DNA of 64,000 nt from Litomosoides sigmodontis (taxonomy: Eukaryota; Nematoda; Chromadorea; Rhabditida; Onchocercidae), in the NCBI GenBank assembly GCA_963070105.1, contig OY718807.1, positions 7,727,983-7,791,982 on the forward strand, read 5' to 3'. This document shows positions 43,091 to 57,627 of this stretch, in pieces. How positions within the stretch are numbered: position 1 is the first letter of the stretch; the number at the start of each line of letters is the position of its first letter. The notes below the pieces were generated by a model. That model saw only the letters and a list, made by a program, of their open reading frames with translations, had not been told where the DNA came from and ran no database searches. The position numbers were made by a program, and so were the translations under genes.

Positions 43091-45410
43091 GTGGTAACAA
43101 CAAGTGCTCATTCCTGCATAGCGGTTGAAGTGAAGGAAAGAAAATTTTAATGGAACCGATTGGTGGAGTCATTTTATAAAAATGGCTCGATGCATTAAAA
43201 TATGTCGTTGGTCTTATTTTGTTTGTAATCCATTTAAAATGATGGGTTGCTGTATATTTTGTTAAACCTCGAAGTTAATTGCTTTTTCTCATTTTTTATC
43301 TTTGTTACCAAAATTATTGTTGGCTTGTACATCAGTCGTTTTTCCTATATCATCATTAAATATCAAAGCAAAAAAATTAACATATTAACATCGATATATA
43401 TCAAGCAGTTTGATGGCAAGTAACATAACATTTTTTCTGATGACCCACGTTTGCTTCACTGTTCAATGTAACCAGTGGGAAACACATACTGATTAGCCCT
43501 AGAAAGTTAATAAGAAAAATTCAGCTTTCTTAAGTATAGCGAAAAATTTTTTTCCAATTCTGATAGTTACGATTGTTGTTTTATTATTATTATTACTATT
43601 ATTATAAATATTATTTACTATGGAGCTACTGTTTAGCGGTAATGGTAGAGAAGGGTGAGAGAGAAGTTCCGTGGTATCGTTATCGTTAATTGCGCTGCTG
43701 GGATTTCCTTTTTTGGCACTCTGAAAGAAGTTTTGTCATTTGCACAATTTCATATAAGCAATCTTTTTAACTTGTTTTTGTTTCAATTTATTTTCAGTAT
43801 AATATATCGCACAAGTGATACCGGTTTCGTTATTGTTATTACTATTATTAGCATTATTTATTATTATTATCATTATTAATTATTATTGCTATTACTAGTA
43901 CTATTACTGCTATTATATTATTTACACTATGATTGTAGGTTTTATATCTGAATTTGTAAATTTTTGTTTTCATTTATTGGTTGACAATAATTGTAATTTT
44001 TCCTTTCGTACCTCGTTTAAATTTTACGTTTGCCTATGTGCATGTGTGTTTCAGTAGCTCTGTTATTTTCGTTGCACCCCCTACGTTGTCTCTTTTTTTA
44101 ACGTTGTGTATTCCATATTTTTTAATTAAATGATTGAGTGGGGGTAATTGTTTTTTTAGTTGCCAATTGTGGAGATGTTAAATTTTTCCAGTCGGAATTT
44201 TCATGGAAAATAGCCCACTCAAAAAATAGCTATTAACACTGATACTTTACGTGTCTTACGAGATCTAGCAGGTTTTTGTCAGTACTGCTCGGATTCCCGC
44301 TTGTTTCTTAGTTCATAGAAGGGAGAATTGTTGTTTTTGATAATGCGTTCCATCAAAGTTGTTCTAACGGTCTTACTATTGGAAGGCTCTATTATGGTGT
44401 AGCTTGTACACATGGTTTATTTTTGCAGTTTCTTGTATATTGTTGAACACATTATTGTCTCATAGTATGTTTTTCTTCTTTGTTATGAAACACTGAAAAT
44501 TGTAATTTTATGATGATGATGATGTATGACGTCTGAGTATGAGATCTGTTTTGTCAAGAAATCTAACCTAATTATGACTGGACAAGTGAATAATGTGCAA
44601 CTAAATGAATGATATATGAAAATCAGGTGTGTTGCTTGATTTTTAGGGAGAAACGAAAATGACTGTGTAAAGCTCACTAATTGGTTTAACTGAAATAACA
44701 TTTAGAGTTGCTAATTAGAAGTCTTCGAAATGTTTCTTACTTTTTTCGGATATATCTTTGTCGTATATATATGCATATAACGTTGAGAATTGTTGATAAA
44801 TGCATCAGAAGTGACCGTGTTTATAACAGTGCATTATGCGGCGTGCAGAGCATTCAGGAAATGCTATATCAGTATTGCTTTCATGTTAGGCAACAGTATG
44901 TACGTTTTGACGCTTACCCACACGAATATGATTAGCATTTAGCTGCTCCATGTAACTGATAGAAAATCGTTCTATAGCTTATCAGGGTGGGAAGGTGTGA
45001 GTATGGTTCTTTATTGCGGTTGGTTTTTCAGGAAGACGCAAATTTTGAATATTTCATCACGGTTTCGGCTTTTCTGGGCGTATCTTACGATTATAGGTAG
45101 TATGAAATGTTGAGGAGGTGTGGTTAGCGGTACTGAGTATTTGATATTTGGTTATGTCGTACCAGTGGAAACTTAACATTGCGCTTTGTGACAAAGACAA
45201 TGTGATGATGATGATGATGATAGGGCTGGTTAGGGATTATTAATGGTGAAAGTGCCGAAAAAAAGCGGCAGCATGTATTGAACAAAGGGATTTGAACGAA
45301 CGTAAAAGATTTGATCATGACGTGTGCAGTAAATGTTAGGAGGTTGGGTGTAAATTGATTGTAAATTGGATTGCAGCTTGTTAGTTCCATTTCTATAAAC
45401 TGCTTATTAC
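43091..45410 (+). other. Pumilio 3'UTR and spacer to PTGES2
   Basis: No coding exon can be supported. The interval is AT-rich with ATT-rich patches near 43580-43620 and 43830-43900 and a short GAT run at 45203. No exact AATAAA was found, so the Pumilio 3' end is undetermined. Confidence 0.6.
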
Positions 45411-45412
45411 AG
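45411..45412 (+). other. Probable spliced-leader acceptor, PTGES2
   Basis: TGCTTATTACAG ends 8 nt before the PTGES2 start ATG. Distance and pyrimidine content fit SL trans-splicing; a cis-spliced 5'UTR exon upstream is the alternative. Confidence 0.45.
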
Positions 45413-45420
45413 CATTAATT

Positions 45421-47531
<2,111 letters not shown>

Positions 47532-49343
47532 CATGTATTTTTGTTAGTTAATATCTTATTGTGCTTACACAAGCATACGGCTTTCTAAGAACTGCTACTA
47601 CAATCATGCAGGATGTGCTTTCGTAGTAAAATTAAATTGGAAATTAACATTCGCTTTTGTTTGACATTACATTTTCTTATAAAATTTACTGTGTATGTGT
47701 GTTCCTTCTTATACATACACTTCCAGTTTTTTAAGCTTTAGGTGGAACATTGCTTTAAAGGAAATTATTGGATAATGTTGTTTAAAAAGTTGTTCAATAT
47801 AAAATGTTGCAATTTTTCTGTGTGTGGGAACTCGGATTATGGAGTGAATACATTATCTGAATTTGGATAGTGTATTAGTCTTGAATTACGTTTTAAATGT
47901 ATTTTAAAGCTCGTTTACAGTGTTACACGAAATATGTATGGAAATATTAGAGTCCATAGAAAAATGTAGCTTTAAGTATGGGATTTTACGATGGATGTCA
48001 TATTAAATGAACGTGCTATTTTTCGTGCGTGGATGTTTCGATCAATGTTGGTTTTTTTTGTTCTGCTGCTAAATTCTTGTTATAAAGATATTTTTTAAAT
48101 GTCAAATACATCTAAACATGATTTTTAAATGTTTTTTTTTTTAAATACTTTATTGACCGTTGAGGAGCGCTTTTAGAAATTTATCACTGTTTTGAAAAGT
48201 GCCGCTACACTTTCTAATTTGGCAGGAATGTGTCGTTGCTTCCCCCTGTCTGCTAGACTGCAAACAGCTTTTCAATGTGAAGATCGATTTCGGGCGAATG
48301 TGTTATCCAGTGAAAGGGACTCACATGTAGCCCCATTTATACGCCATTCTGTTTTGAATTTTTTTTTCACTATCCTAGTTTTACCATCAAAATTACTTAC
48401 TAGCTTTGTAATTTGCTTCATTTTGGTAAAGTTGCTAGAAAATTATTCAGGTAATGCACAATTCTCACTGTTGTATGAGAGTGACGTACGCTAGCACGGA
48501 TCAAAATGTGGATGTAGGATATCTCTACATTTCTGCTTCAAATTCGTAAGAGTGCTATTACACTTCAATTTCTTTTTTTTTTTTTAAGTTCTCCGAATCA
48601 AATGGATTTGGCTGAGCGAAGTGATTCATGTATTCGATAATGTTGGTGCTAGTGCAGATGTTAATAAGACAAGAGTGAAACTCTGATGTGTTTGATTTGA
48701 AGGAATTATTCACTTCATCTACTTTGAGTCGAGCGAAATGAGATAAAAAGAATCCGAAAAAAAAAAGGCAAAGCGTGAAGTATGCTCATTATGAAAGTAT
48801 GAGAATATTTTATTTATTGATGTTATAGCTGAGGAATATGGAACATAGGAAGATATACTTTAAGTGAGCTGCGCCACTTTCCCTACTACATCCTCTAATT
48901 GTACATTGCGTCGTTTCTTCTTTTTTTCCCATGTGCAATTCTGAATAATTTCTTTTTAGGAACGAAAGTTTTTGATTTAAAGTTTTACTTTCGTTTTATT
49001 ACTGTAGGAGAGTACTTTCATTAGGTTATTTACTCATCAAAAAATGAGGTGTTAGGGGTTTCATTTCCAAATTGCTCGTATCGTTCCAGTAAAAATTTAA
49101 GCATTGCTGTGCTATTTTTGCCACAACTAAATTGTTTATTTTTTTGTATTTGTCTGGGTTTGTGTACTTTTTGCATTGTTTATCGCAATTTAGCAAATGT
49201 AAAAGTCGGTCACATTAAAGTGCTAATTTGATCATATTTATTCGTTGAAAATAATTGTGCTCTCCGTTCATCCGTGTTTAATTTACGGACACTTTCATTA
49301 CAGTCTTCAGAAAATCTCATAAATACAAATTTTATTTACTCTC
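47532..49343. other. PTGES2 3' region and acetyltransferase promoter
   Basis: AT-rich spacer. A 100-codon plus-strand ORF at 48192-48494 has no recognisable similarity and no splice context, and I regard it as chance. No X-box-like match was seen here. Confidence 0.6.
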
Positions 49344-49345
49344 AG
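49344..49345 (+). other. Probable spliced-leader acceptor, acetyltransferase
   Basis: The sequence TTTACTCTCAG is followed by GTA and then the start ATG. A strong nematode acceptor only 3 nt before the ATG, with no convincing upstream exon, is best explained by SL trans-splicing. Confidence 0.55.
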
Positions 49346-49348
49346 GTA

Positions 49349-50970
49349 ATGAATGTGCCAGCCGATCTAAGTGTTTATTTTCCTGATATGCCGATACAAA
49401 GGTTAAATGATGTGATGCTCAGACAACTTAATCCACGAAAATGCTGGATTATTGAAAAAACGATCAATAACATGGGGGCACTTTCTATAGCCGTACGATT
49501 TATCTTTACTGCATTGTGATAAAATCAGTTAATTGGTGTGGTTATACGAAAGCTTAACAGTTTTCTAAGCCTAATAAATAATGTAAATTTAAATGATTTT
49601 ATAAAGGTAGCTTTAACCGAGCTTTAATCACTAGCAATAAGGTGATTATTCTCATTTGTTCTAAAATTAAGCTAGGTTCTGCAAAATTGGTCAAAAACAC
49701 TGGGAATTTATCAGTAGTGTTTTCACTTCTGTTAAATGCGTTTCAGGCGCAGGGATTGAAACGTGCACTTACCACGTATGACAAGATAATCAATTCAGAC
49801 GATGGACAGGTGCTTTATTTGTTGTGGAGAAAGAATCAAAATAATGAGTGAGAAATTTTGCCATATGTTTTACCTAAAATTTGCTACATATAATAAATGA
49901 CATTAGATTGATCACATTCAAAAATAGTTGTTTTATTTTACTTGACAACATTTCGTCATTTTCCTGTTCATTTAAATAATTAAATTTAATGAATTAAAAA
50001 AAAAGGGCAGACATAAATTAATTGCACTTTATTATTCATCATTCATTATTTTCTTTTATTTGCAGGAATGCGAGTATAATAATAGGTTTGTTAAAAATTG
50101 GCTATAAAAATCTTTATTTGATGGATCAGTCTATGAGGTCATTTAAAATTACACCATTATGTGTGCTCGATTTTTACGTTCATGATACTCTTCAACGACA
50201 GGGATATGGACATGCTCTGTTTGATTATATGTTGCAAGTAAGCACTGGTACTACTTTACTCTATCGGTGATAGCTTTATTTCACCTACAGTGATTCCTTT
50301 AGCTATACTGATTAGAGATGCTTATACACGTATATGTTATCGATAATTACGAAATATTTATGCGTATTTTCATTTTGAACGTGTTTTTTTTTCAGCATGA
50401 AAACTCCTCTGCGGAAAATGTTGCAATCGATAAGCCATCGCAATCACTATTGCAGTTTATGAATAAGCATTACGGTTTGAGTGATCCAATTTGGCAAGTT
50501 ACCAATTTCGTTGTTTATCCTCCATTTTTCGAAAATATCAAGCTGTGCGATTCCACCACCTCCACTTCTAATAATGTACGATGTGCAAAGTCTGCAAAAA
50601 CGGAAGTTGCCGATGAGGATCAGGTTTGTCAGATAATCGATTTGTCATTCTATCAATAAATCCGTGACAATTGTTCATGAAGGAAGTAAGACTAAATTAC
50701 TTTCATCCAATTTTAAGTTTCTCTTCCCTCTTTAAGAAAATACTATTGTATAGCTATGAAAGTGATTATTTTTGGAAAGTCAACTCTGATGTATTTTATG
50801 AGATGGGTCTTTTTCAGCATTCTCGTGGAACAGGTCCTACTCGTTATCATGAACGAGTTGGTAACCTAATACATGATGGTCTTGAGGTGGAAAAACGTGC
50901 AGCTGTCGATCCAGAAACAGCTCAAGGAAGAAAAATATGTCGTGATTTTGAGCACCAATCCATATGGTAA
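49349..50970 (+). CDS. mec-17: Alpha-tubulin N-acetyltransferase, MEC-17/ATAT1 family (5 exons)
   Basis: Acetylates lysine 40 of alpha-tubulin inside microtubules; in nematodes this family acts in touch receptor neurons and cilia. Exons: 49349-49492, 49747-49847, 50066-50237, 50396-50623, 50818-50970; 265 aa, matching the roughly 260 aa of nematode family members. Visible family signatures are the segment I-G-x-x-K-I-G-Y-K (88-96), L-C-V-L-D-F-Y-V-H (113-121), the acetyl-CoA loop Q125-R-Q-G-Y-G-H131, I-D-K-P-S (150-154) and the following L-x-x-F-M-N-K-H-Y motif. C114 and D151 fall where human ATAT1 has its catalytic C120 and D157. The C-terminal exon is a charged tail without known domain. 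The start ATG sits 3 nt after TTACTCTCAG, a strong trans-splice acceptor. IFT172 follows 889 bp downstream on the same strand. I am confident of the family; whether it is the mec-17 or atat-2 orthologue cannot be settled here. Confidence 0.93.
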
Positions 50971-50976
50971 TTGAAG

Positions 50977-51029
50977 GCTGCTCCATGTTGCTCCATATTT
51001 GTTGCTCCATAAAAAAATGTTGCTCCATA
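50977..51029 (+). repeat. Four irregular copies of TGCTCCAT in the 3'UTR
   Basis: The motif TGCTCCAT occurs four times within about 53 bp, starting 7 nt after the stop codon; three of the copies read GTTGCTCCAT, and spacers are 3-11 nt of A or T-rich sequence. It is GC-richer than the surrounding UTR. No function is evident. Confidence 0.85.
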
Positions 51030-51665
51030 TTTTCATCCTGGTAAATTATTGGTGGAATTTGTTTCGTTTTTACAACAAAGTATTTCGCGCAATACTGAAA
51101 CGCGTCTGAAATTTAGAATTTTTATAGAATAACACAATTGCAGGACAAAATAATAATATATTTATAGATGAAAAAATAAGCTTCATAATGCTAAAGATTT
51201 TGTTGTATATTAATATTTATAAATTTATGGGCTGTCGTTGTTAAAATTTTTATTAATTTATCTCTCTATTATACGCGATTTTAAACAAATTCGAGTAATT
51301 TTCATTCTTAAAGTATAATTTTATTCGACTATATTTGATTGATATTCGTACAACATTTATCATATTTACGATGTATTCGAGTCTAAGAGCTTTTTTTAAC
51401 GGATACATATTTCAGTTTTACTTGTTTGATGAAACGCTTGTAAGATTTGTGATGTAAACATTACTAGTCATTCGGTCTTAGAGGGTTCTCGTTATAAATT
51501 TCATACGAGATCAGCTTTCATCCACAATCCCAATCCTCTTTGCATTTCTCCATCCTCATACGAGATTTAGTCTGAAGCAGCTGTTATGTCATTTTAAACT
51601 CAGCTTCTGTTTCCATTGTTTAACTTACTTGTGTACAATAATTAGCATACTGTATGCTGTCGTGA

Positions 51666-51671
51666 AATAAA
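51666..51671 (+). terminator. Poly(A) signal AATAAA, likely for the tubulin acetyltransferase
   Basis: This is the only exact AATAAA I find between the acetyltransferase stop codon (50970) and the IFT172 start (51860). If used, the 3'UTR is about 0.7 kb and ends just before the candidate X-box. Confidence 0.45.
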
Positions 51672-51720
51672 ATGCTTAAATTTGCAATTGCTGTTGGCGA
51701 TGATACAAAACGTGTGGTGG

Positions 51721-51734
51721 GTAACCATGCCAAC
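51721..51734 (+). promoter_or_regulatory. Candidate X-box (RFX/DAF-19 site) of IFT172
   Basis: The 14-mer GTAACCATGCCAAC fits the nematode ciliary X-box consensus GTHNYYATRRNAAC at all but one position. It ends 125 bp before the IFT172 start codon, inside the 60-250 bp zone where DAF-19 sites of C. elegans ciliary genes usually lie. It also lies about 50 bp past the AATAAA of the upstream gene, where a promoter would be expected. Single-mismatch matches occur by chance several times in 64 kb, so position is the main support. Confidence 0.55.
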
Positions 51735-51859
51735 GGGATTGGGTGAAAATGGAATGCCTATGCATTACACTGAAATCCTAGAAATTCCACTTTTCACTTT
51801 CCGAGAAGCTCAACGTGCACACACACACCGTCATCCGATGGTTTAATTTCGTCGGGAAG

Positions 51860-54800
51860 ATGCGCTTGCGATATTTGAGTACGCTTGTGGAGCAACAGGT
51901 ATTTTCTTCTCAAAATTTCCTCATTTCTACTAATTGCTGCACTACATGTTGTGGTAGAGGGTCAGTGGAGCTAGTGCGGTGGATGTTCGACGATCAAACT
52001 GTCAAAAGTATCTGAACTTTTATTAGTTGGAAAATTTTGTGATGGTTTCGTCTTCTTCCGCTCTTGCTCACTTCATTCTACGTGAGAATTGAACTTTTGC
52101 TCGCAAACTAGCGAAGTCATTTTGCAATGTGACACGTTTGATTGCAGACGTTTGTAAACGGATTCCAGCGTGCCTTATAACGTTTGGTGTAGTTCAGTTT
52201 GCATAAGCGTACTAGCGATGTTTCTTGATTTGTGGAAAAAAAAAAACAATTTGAATTGAAAAATTTTTAATTCTTATATTTCCTATTGTTTATTTGTTGA
52301 GAATTCTCAACTAACATAGATATTACTGATGAACAAATATATATTGTTATTTTAATTAATACTGCTAGTAGTATATGAAGAAAAAAGAAGTGGGCCGTCG
52401 AACTATCCCGCAAAAGGGTCATTTTAGGACGGAGCAGCTAAAATACCAGCAATGCATTGGTCACCAAATGGTAAAAAATTAGCAGTTGCTAATGCTGATC
52501 GAGTTATACTGCTATTTGATGAAACTGGAAAACGACGTGATAAATTTGCCACTAAACCGATCGATGCTAAAGTATCATTTCATTTTGATCGCTTAAAAGA
52601 AGCCTTTATAAAATCAAAATTTTTGCTTTAACTTAAAATTGAAATGAAATGAACAATGAATACGTGTTGTAGAGATTTTAAATAAGTCGTAACAATTATT
52701 TGCACTGTTAGATAAATCTGATATGAGTAAAAGAAGGAAGCTTTAGTGAGAAATTGTTTGCTGTTTACAGTACGGAAAAAAGAGCTATCAAGTGAAAGCA
52801 CTGGTTTTCTCGCCTGATTCCACTCGTATCGCCATTGGTCAAACTGACAATATTGCTTACGTCTATCGAATAGGCAAAACGTGGTACGTGATCGTTACTC
52901 ATCATAATAACTGTTGGCAATACATCAAATTATCATAATGTATGCAAATACTTAACAACTAATTTACACTTAATTTAGGGATGAGAAAAAAGTTATTTGT
53001 AATAAATTTGTTCAATCATCAGCAGTGGTAGCATTAGTGTGGCCAAGTGAGGATCGTCTAATAATTGGCCTAGTTGATGGAAAAGTAAGAGTTGCGTCGT
53101 GCCGTAGCAATAAGTGTTCCACGCTATATAAAACTGATATATCCGTCATCTCACTTGCACTTCCGTAAGAATTTTATTTTTGCTTTTTTTTCCTTAAACT
53201 ATTTCATGAATTCCAAATTTCTAGCTTTTATTTCTCCGTGAACATGAAATAATTAAGCAGTTGTATTTTGCATAAATTTGTGAAACAGTTATCGCTTATA
53301 ATTTTAATTAAAATATGAATAGCTATCTGCAAACTGAACTTCGTCTTTTTTTTCCCTCTCACCAAATTTCATTTGCAATTTCCAATTAAGGAATTTTAAT
53401 TTGCTGAAGTGTTGTTTTGATGGAAAACTATTGCCACACAACACTTTTATATTTTATAGTTTTTATCAGTTTTCAAAGTAGCAGAAAGGAGGAATGATGA
53501 GAGAGAGCACCCATCAGATAGCTCATCAATCGTAAATTAAACATTTTCAATTTAGTTGGCAGAAAATTAAAACATTAAGTGAGAGCTAAATATTCATTTC
53601 ACGTGCAACATTCGTCAAATATCTCACGTAGGTATTGTATGCTATATGAACATTATTTTCTCATACGTTATTTATCGATTTCTCGTTTAAATCCTTTATT
53701 AGAAACTGTCGAATTAATGAATTGAGTAATTTAAGTTTCATTTTCAAGACCTCATGGTCGTTCATTCATCTCCGGTCACAGTGACGGCTCCATCATCCGA
53801 TACTGGATGGATCGAAGAATGCAAACAAGAATTCTGACACATAGCTGCCCGCCGTATGCTTTAGTATATACAAGTAGTGGTATCATAATTGGCGGATGCG
53901 ATCAACGTGTCGTATCTTACACGGAGAACGGCGAACTGCTGCAGCAATTCGATTACCGGAATGGATCCGATCATGAGAAGGAATTTACCGTTGCCATTCG
54001 TGATTCACTTGGACGAAGTATTGTTTTCGGAAGCTTTGACAGGTTTTTTTCTCTTTACTCTTTCGCATCAAATTTAAATTAAAGTTTATTATTAGCTTAC
54101 GTTAATTTATTAAAATCCATCTACTGAAGTTTACGTTAAATAGCTCATGAAATTGAAATAATGAAGATGAATTCATTTCAATTTTAATTTCGATGCAAGC
54201 TCAAAGCACATCTTGATTTCAAATGAATTACAATAATACTTAATTGATTAATTTAAAATTTAATTCAAACATATCTTTACCATATCATTTGTCTTTTTTT
54301 CTTTTCACAAATGATTATTCCTTATACATATTATGTAATTATCAGTGTGCGTAAATACGTGTGCGTCATATTTTCCAGGCTACGACTTTACTCGTGGAAT
54401 TCTCGACGAGGTGCCTTAGATGAGGGTAAATCGTTAGAGATTCGTTACTTATACACAATTAGTGCGTTGACGTGGAGCCCAGATGGTTCAACGATTGCTT
54501 TGGTTTGCTTTGCTCATTTCCATTTTAGCAGTGATAATTTCACTACGCTACGTTACTTGTACTTATCATCGTATGATAGGCAGCGATAATAGAGAGATTA
54601 ACGATCACTATTAGTCTGTTTAAAATTTAACTCCTAAATTGCATTTTAGTTAGATATCATTTTTCAGGGTACCTTATGTGGTGCTGTGATAACTGTAGAT
54701 TGCTGTCTGAAGCATTCCATTTTGAAGGGGCGTTTTCAGATGAAGTATATTTCATCCTCACAAGTTCTAATCAAAGATACCGCTGGTGAACACGGTGTAA

Positions 54801-57559
54801 CAATTCATTCGTCCAAAGCATTGCCTATTAATGAAATTAAAGTGAGCTTCTTTTTCTTCTTTTTTTTTCTTAAAAAATTACACAGTAATTAATAATAATG
54901 ATAATTAACAATAATAATAATAATAGTAATGAGTTTTTTTTTTCAAATTGTTTTCAAATTATCATTATTGCTATGATAATGAGTTATTTAAAAAATGACG
55001 TATAGTGATTGATATCAATATTATTATTAAAGTGTAATTAGTTGTCATTCCTATAATCTTATTTCTTCTTCTCCTGTTATTACCATTGATTGATTTGGAA
55101 TTTTTCGTCGATACGACGAATTTCAAATTAAATTTCATATGTAACAGACGTAAACTGATTCTCTGAATGTTTGGCAATTTTGAAGGAATTAATTTTGAAA
55201 TGCAATAATTTAATTAGATAATGGGACGTGATCGATTTGTGGTGGCTTATACAACGAATACATTAATAATTGCTAATATGTGCACTGGCTGTTGCAGCGA
55301 AATTGAGTGGCAAAGTGCGGGGAACGAGAGGTTCTATTTTGAAAACGAGCACGTTTGCATGATAATCAATGCTGGTGAGGTATGCGTGTGTTTCATTAAA
55401 CATTTCAAAATAATAAAATTTTCATATGAATCATCAAATACTAGCACGCTAATAGTTCCAGTAATTGAGCAGTAGCAAACACATATTGCAATATTTTATT
55501 AATTAGTGAGATAATAATGTTTAAAAAATATTTGTGAAATAGCGGTGAAATATAAAGAGTTGTTGCTTGGAAGTTCCAGTCAATTGAAAGAACGAATTCA
55601 CGTTGTTGCTAGGTGAATTTGATTGAGTATGGAAATAATGAGATAATTGGATGGATTCGAACGGAGCTCATATCACCACATCTGATCTCCGTACGACTTA
55701 TGGAGCAAAAAATGATAAATGCTAGTCCTGTCAAACGTGTTGCCTATCTTATCGACCTGAATACAATTTCAGTGGGTGTGTAAACTGATCAGTTTTATTT
55801 GTTAGAATTAATTTCAAAATTTCCATTATCTTCTTTCAACAATTAAAGTCTGTAAAATTTACTACTTTTTCTTCATTTCAAATTAATCACTTTTGTTTTC
55901 AAATTAATCACAACATGCACCGGTCATTATTGACCATTTATCAATTAAAAGAAGAAAGATGACAGTACCATAAGATATCTGTAAAATGCTAAATTTAAGT
56001 TCAATGAAAGTTACTGCTCCATTTTTTTCTCTATCATATAACTTCCGTTTTACAGTTAATTTGATAACACAGCAACAGATTGCACAATTTTCTCATCCGA
56101 CATGCATCGATTGGCTTGAGGTTAATTTCATCCATTTAATTTTTAATTGATATTTCTTATCAGTGATTTAGTAGTCAACTTGATCATTAAATGAATCATA
56201 CGTTATCACCATTTCTATCATCACTGATCACGGATCACATCATTGCTACACTTATCAGCTGTAATCATTAAGCAACGAGGTATGCTAATTTCTGCTTGAA
56301 ATGGAATCGAGCATGTTTGTCAAGCATTTTCTAGCTTAATGAAATGGCCACGAAATTGTTATTTCGTGATAAGCGATCACGATTAATGTTAGCGGATCTA
56401 AAAACTGATCGGAAAATATCCATGTTGGACTACTGCAGCTATGTTCAATGGGTTCCAAGCAGTGACGTCATCGTTGCTCAATCGAACGATCAACTTTGCA
56501 TTTGGTATCAAGCTGAAAATGCAGATGAAGTAAAGCATTGTTGTTGTTTTAGTTCCATTGCTCTTGCTCAATGGATTTTAGCTTTTCCTTTTTAAGTGGA
56601 AAATAGTGAGCTGAATTTTTGAGTATAGAAATTCATTTTTTTTAGCTTCAGAATTGTCTTCTGCCTCTATCAACACCTTCACTAACATTTTAATGCATGA
56701 AATTAAATGCATGAATACTGTTTAAAAAAGTAGTTGCATTTTGCAGATGGTATCGGTACCGATAAAAGGTGAAATTGAAACTGTTCTCCGTGATGAGTCG
56801 AGAACTGAAGTTATTGTTGAGGTTATCATTGATATTATTATCATTATCATTTAAATTTCTCATTGAAATAACTGATAAAATTAAAGTCGCATATGAAACA
56901 CTCACTTCCACTCACACTAATTCACAAAGAGACTAACTAGATTTCTTTGGATAATAATAGAATGTGTTTTTTTTTAATTCTTATTTTCGTTGTTTTTTTC
57001 TTGTAAAAATTATCCAAATTTGAAAAGTTGATTTTTATTCCTATCTTTTTAAGTTACCATGTTTTTTTCCAAAACGAAAAATCATTTTTAAGAAATAAAT
57101 TTATAGGAAGGAAGCGAAAGAGTTGCTTATGAGCTTGATCAAACACTTATCGAATTTGCATCTGCCATTGATCGACTTGATTTTGGTCGAGCGATTGACT
57201 TTTTGGAAAGACGTGAGGAGTGTGACACAACGGTGCTATGGCGTCAGCTTGCTCAGGTTTCACGTAGCTACGACTTCTGCCACTGAATGAAAGAGATTCT
57301 AACATAATGCATATTTCAGGTTGCACTGTCACAGCAACAGTTACTGATAGCACAACGATGTTTCGCAGCTTTGGGTGACGTGTCACGAGTACAGATGCTT
57401 GTGGAAACGATACGAATCGCTGATGAAGTAGCCAGAAGTACTGGTGATGATGGAAGAAAGAATTACAAAGTATTCCTCCTCTTTTTTAAATTTGAACTTA
57501 TCACGATAATTTTGGTGCGCTTTATTAAATTTGTAATTTTATCATATGGACACAGACGT

Positions 57560-57627
<68 letters not shown>

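Larger units (their letters stand above)
50971..51859. other. Acetyltransferase to IFT172 spacer
   Basis: AT-rich 3'UTR and promoter interval without a supported gene. It holds a short GTTGCTCCAT repeat at the start, one AATAAA at 51666 and the candidate X-box at 51721. Confidence 0.7.

Noticed and set aside
43251..44441. Two TGTATATT words in the Pumilio 3'UTR (43251, 44434) as autoregulatory Pumilio sites
   Set aside because: They miss the final A of UGUANAUA, and such words are expected by chance in AT-rich sequence; no exact site was found.
44708..44935. 75-aa plus-strand ORF in the Pumilio 3' region
   Set aside because: No homology, not in a splice context, and it lies in a likely 3'UTR or spacer.
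45108..45135. Resemblance to a miR-34-like microRNA (GTGTGGTTAGC)
   Set aside because: The seed does not match and no hairpin partner was evident.
48192..48494. 100-aa ORF between PTGES2 and the acetyltransferase
   Set aside because: No family similarity I can name, no acceptor or leader context, and a hydrophobic AT-encoded second half typical of chance ORFs.
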